A DNA stretch of 64,000 bases from Gemmatimonadaceae bacterium (GTDB lineage: Bacteria; Gemmatimonadota; Gemmatimonadetes; Gemmatimonadales; Gemmatimonadaceae): the NCBI GenBank assembly GCA_036003045.1, contig DASYSS010000047.1:49038-113037 (forward strand), written 5' to 3'. Positions 63,529-64,000 of this stretch are shown here, piece by piece. The translations under genes were made by a program, and so were the position numbers. The stretch's first letter is position 1; the number at the start of each line of letters is the position of its first letter. The notes beneath the pieces were generated by a model. The model was not told the origin of the DNA. It saw nothing but the letters and a program-made list of their open reading frames with translations, and did no database searches.

Positions 63529-64000
63529 CAGTGGCCGGCTTTCGCCTCGCGCACCGCCTTCGTCAGCGCGGGCACAACCTCGAGCACGTCGCCGACGATG
63601 CCGTAGTCGGCCACGTTGAAGATCGGCGCCTCGCGGTCCTTGTTGATGGCGACGATCGTCTTCGACGTGCGCATGCCGGCGAGGTGCTGGATCGCGCCGG
63701 AGATTCCGACCGCGACGTAGAGACGCGGGCTCACCTGCCGCCCCGTCTGTCCGATCTGGTCGCTGTGCGGGCGCCATCCATCGTCTGTCACCGCGCGCGT
63801 GGCGCCGACGGCCGCGTTGCCGAACGCCGCGGCAAGGTCCTCGACGAGCTTGAAGTTCTCCGCCGACTTGAGCCCCCGTCCGCCGGAGATGATGATCGGC
63901 GCGTCGCCGAGGTCGATTTTGCCCGACGCGCCTTCGGCGATCTCCTTGACCTTGATCTTCGACGCAGCCGGGTCGGCGCCGAGCGCGACCGACTCGGAGC
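63528..64000 (-). CDS. etfA: Electron transfer flavoprotein alpha subunit, partial (5' end outside window)
   Basis: About 156 C-terminal residues are visible in one open frame up to the window edge. The FAD-binding C-terminal domain shows [49 protein letters not shown] and upstream [19 protein letters not shown]. EtfA with EtfB carries electrons from acyl-CoA dehydrogenases. The gene overlaps the Fe-S protein gene by one base, so they are co-transcribed. Confidence 0.92.
   Translation of the reverse strand, partial: SESVALGADPAASKIKVKEIAEGASGKIDLGDAPIIISGGRGLKSAENFKLVEDLAAAFGNAAVGATRAVTDDGWRPHSDQIGQTGRQVSPRLYVAVGISGAIQHLAGMRTSKTIVAINKDREAPIFNVADYGIVGDVLEVVPALTKAVREAKAGH

Overview
The window is about 64 kb of GC-rich bacterial chromosome, packed with genes. 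Many neighbours overlap by 4 bases (ATGA/GTGA) and GTG starts are common. The gene order tig-clpP-clpX-lon-engB, menaquinone-type ubiE-ubiD-ubiA-ubiX genes, LPS-type sugar kinase and heptosyltransferase genes, many signal-peptide outer-membrane barrels and an ETF/Fe-S membrane dehydrogenase module point to a diderm, respiring chemoheterotroph. My best guess is Gemmatimonadota; this is inference from gene content, not a database result. No prophage, insertion sequence, CRISPR array or rRNA was found. Both window edges cut genes.

Layout. 1-3.0 kb (minus): a secreted surface-structure operon with a pilin-like subunit, a PapD-like chaperone, a second Cys-containing subunit and a large exported protein cut by the left edge, behind a long foldable leader. 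3.2-4.4 kb (minus): an outer-membrane protein, tRNA-Leu(UAG) and a lipoprotein closely packed, ending in an intrinsic terminator. 4.6-12.7 kb (plus): trigger factor, ClpP, ClpX, Lon, EngB, a lipoprotein and a hexapeptide acyltransferase; a strong terminator-like hairpin abuts the lon start codon. 12.7-17.1 kb (minus): a PilB/GspE ATPase fused in frame to a Nudix hydrolase, and a large outer-membrane barrel. 17.1-25.9 kb: trpE, an FHA-GAF-adenylate cyclase, envelope sugar genes (Kdo-kinase-like, GT4, two GT9), then maf, dtd and yceI. 25.9-30.9 kb (minus): MarR regulator with a likely operator, glmS-glmM for UDP-GlcNAc, and an HD-GYP response regulator.

30.9-36.8 kb (plus): a Cys/Met PLP enzyme, an M48 protease, purD, mutM, a UvrC-like protein lacking the C-terminal nuclease half, and a small SH3-like protein. 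36.8-41.1 kb (minus): a five-gene ubiE-ubiD-ubiA-ubiX-phosphoesterase operon, probably for menaquinone. 41.2-43.6 kb (plus): ECF sigma factor, zinc anti-sigma factor and a membrane bactofilin-like protein. 43.7-53.6 kb (minus): SAM hydroxide adenosyltransferase, Mrp, NrnA, an amino-acid permease, a secreted protein, guaB, YkvA-like protein and two tandem M15-type peptidases carrying EF-hand/dockerin-like calcium loops. 53.8-60.7 kb (plus): gpmI, an outer-membrane protein, a QueD-like enzyme, mobA, a PBP4-type peptidase, moeA and a methyltransferase. 60.7-64 kb (minus): a methyltransferase, a membrane Fe-S oxidoreductase of the ETF:menaquinone type, and the end of etfA.

Together these are mostly core genes: proteostasis, cell-wall precursor synthesis, quinone and molybdenum cofactor synthesis, and envelope assembly. 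The less ordinary items are the subunit-chaperone-exported-protein operon, the ATPase-Nudix fusion, the calcium-loop M15 pair, the truncated UvrC and the hairpin at lon.
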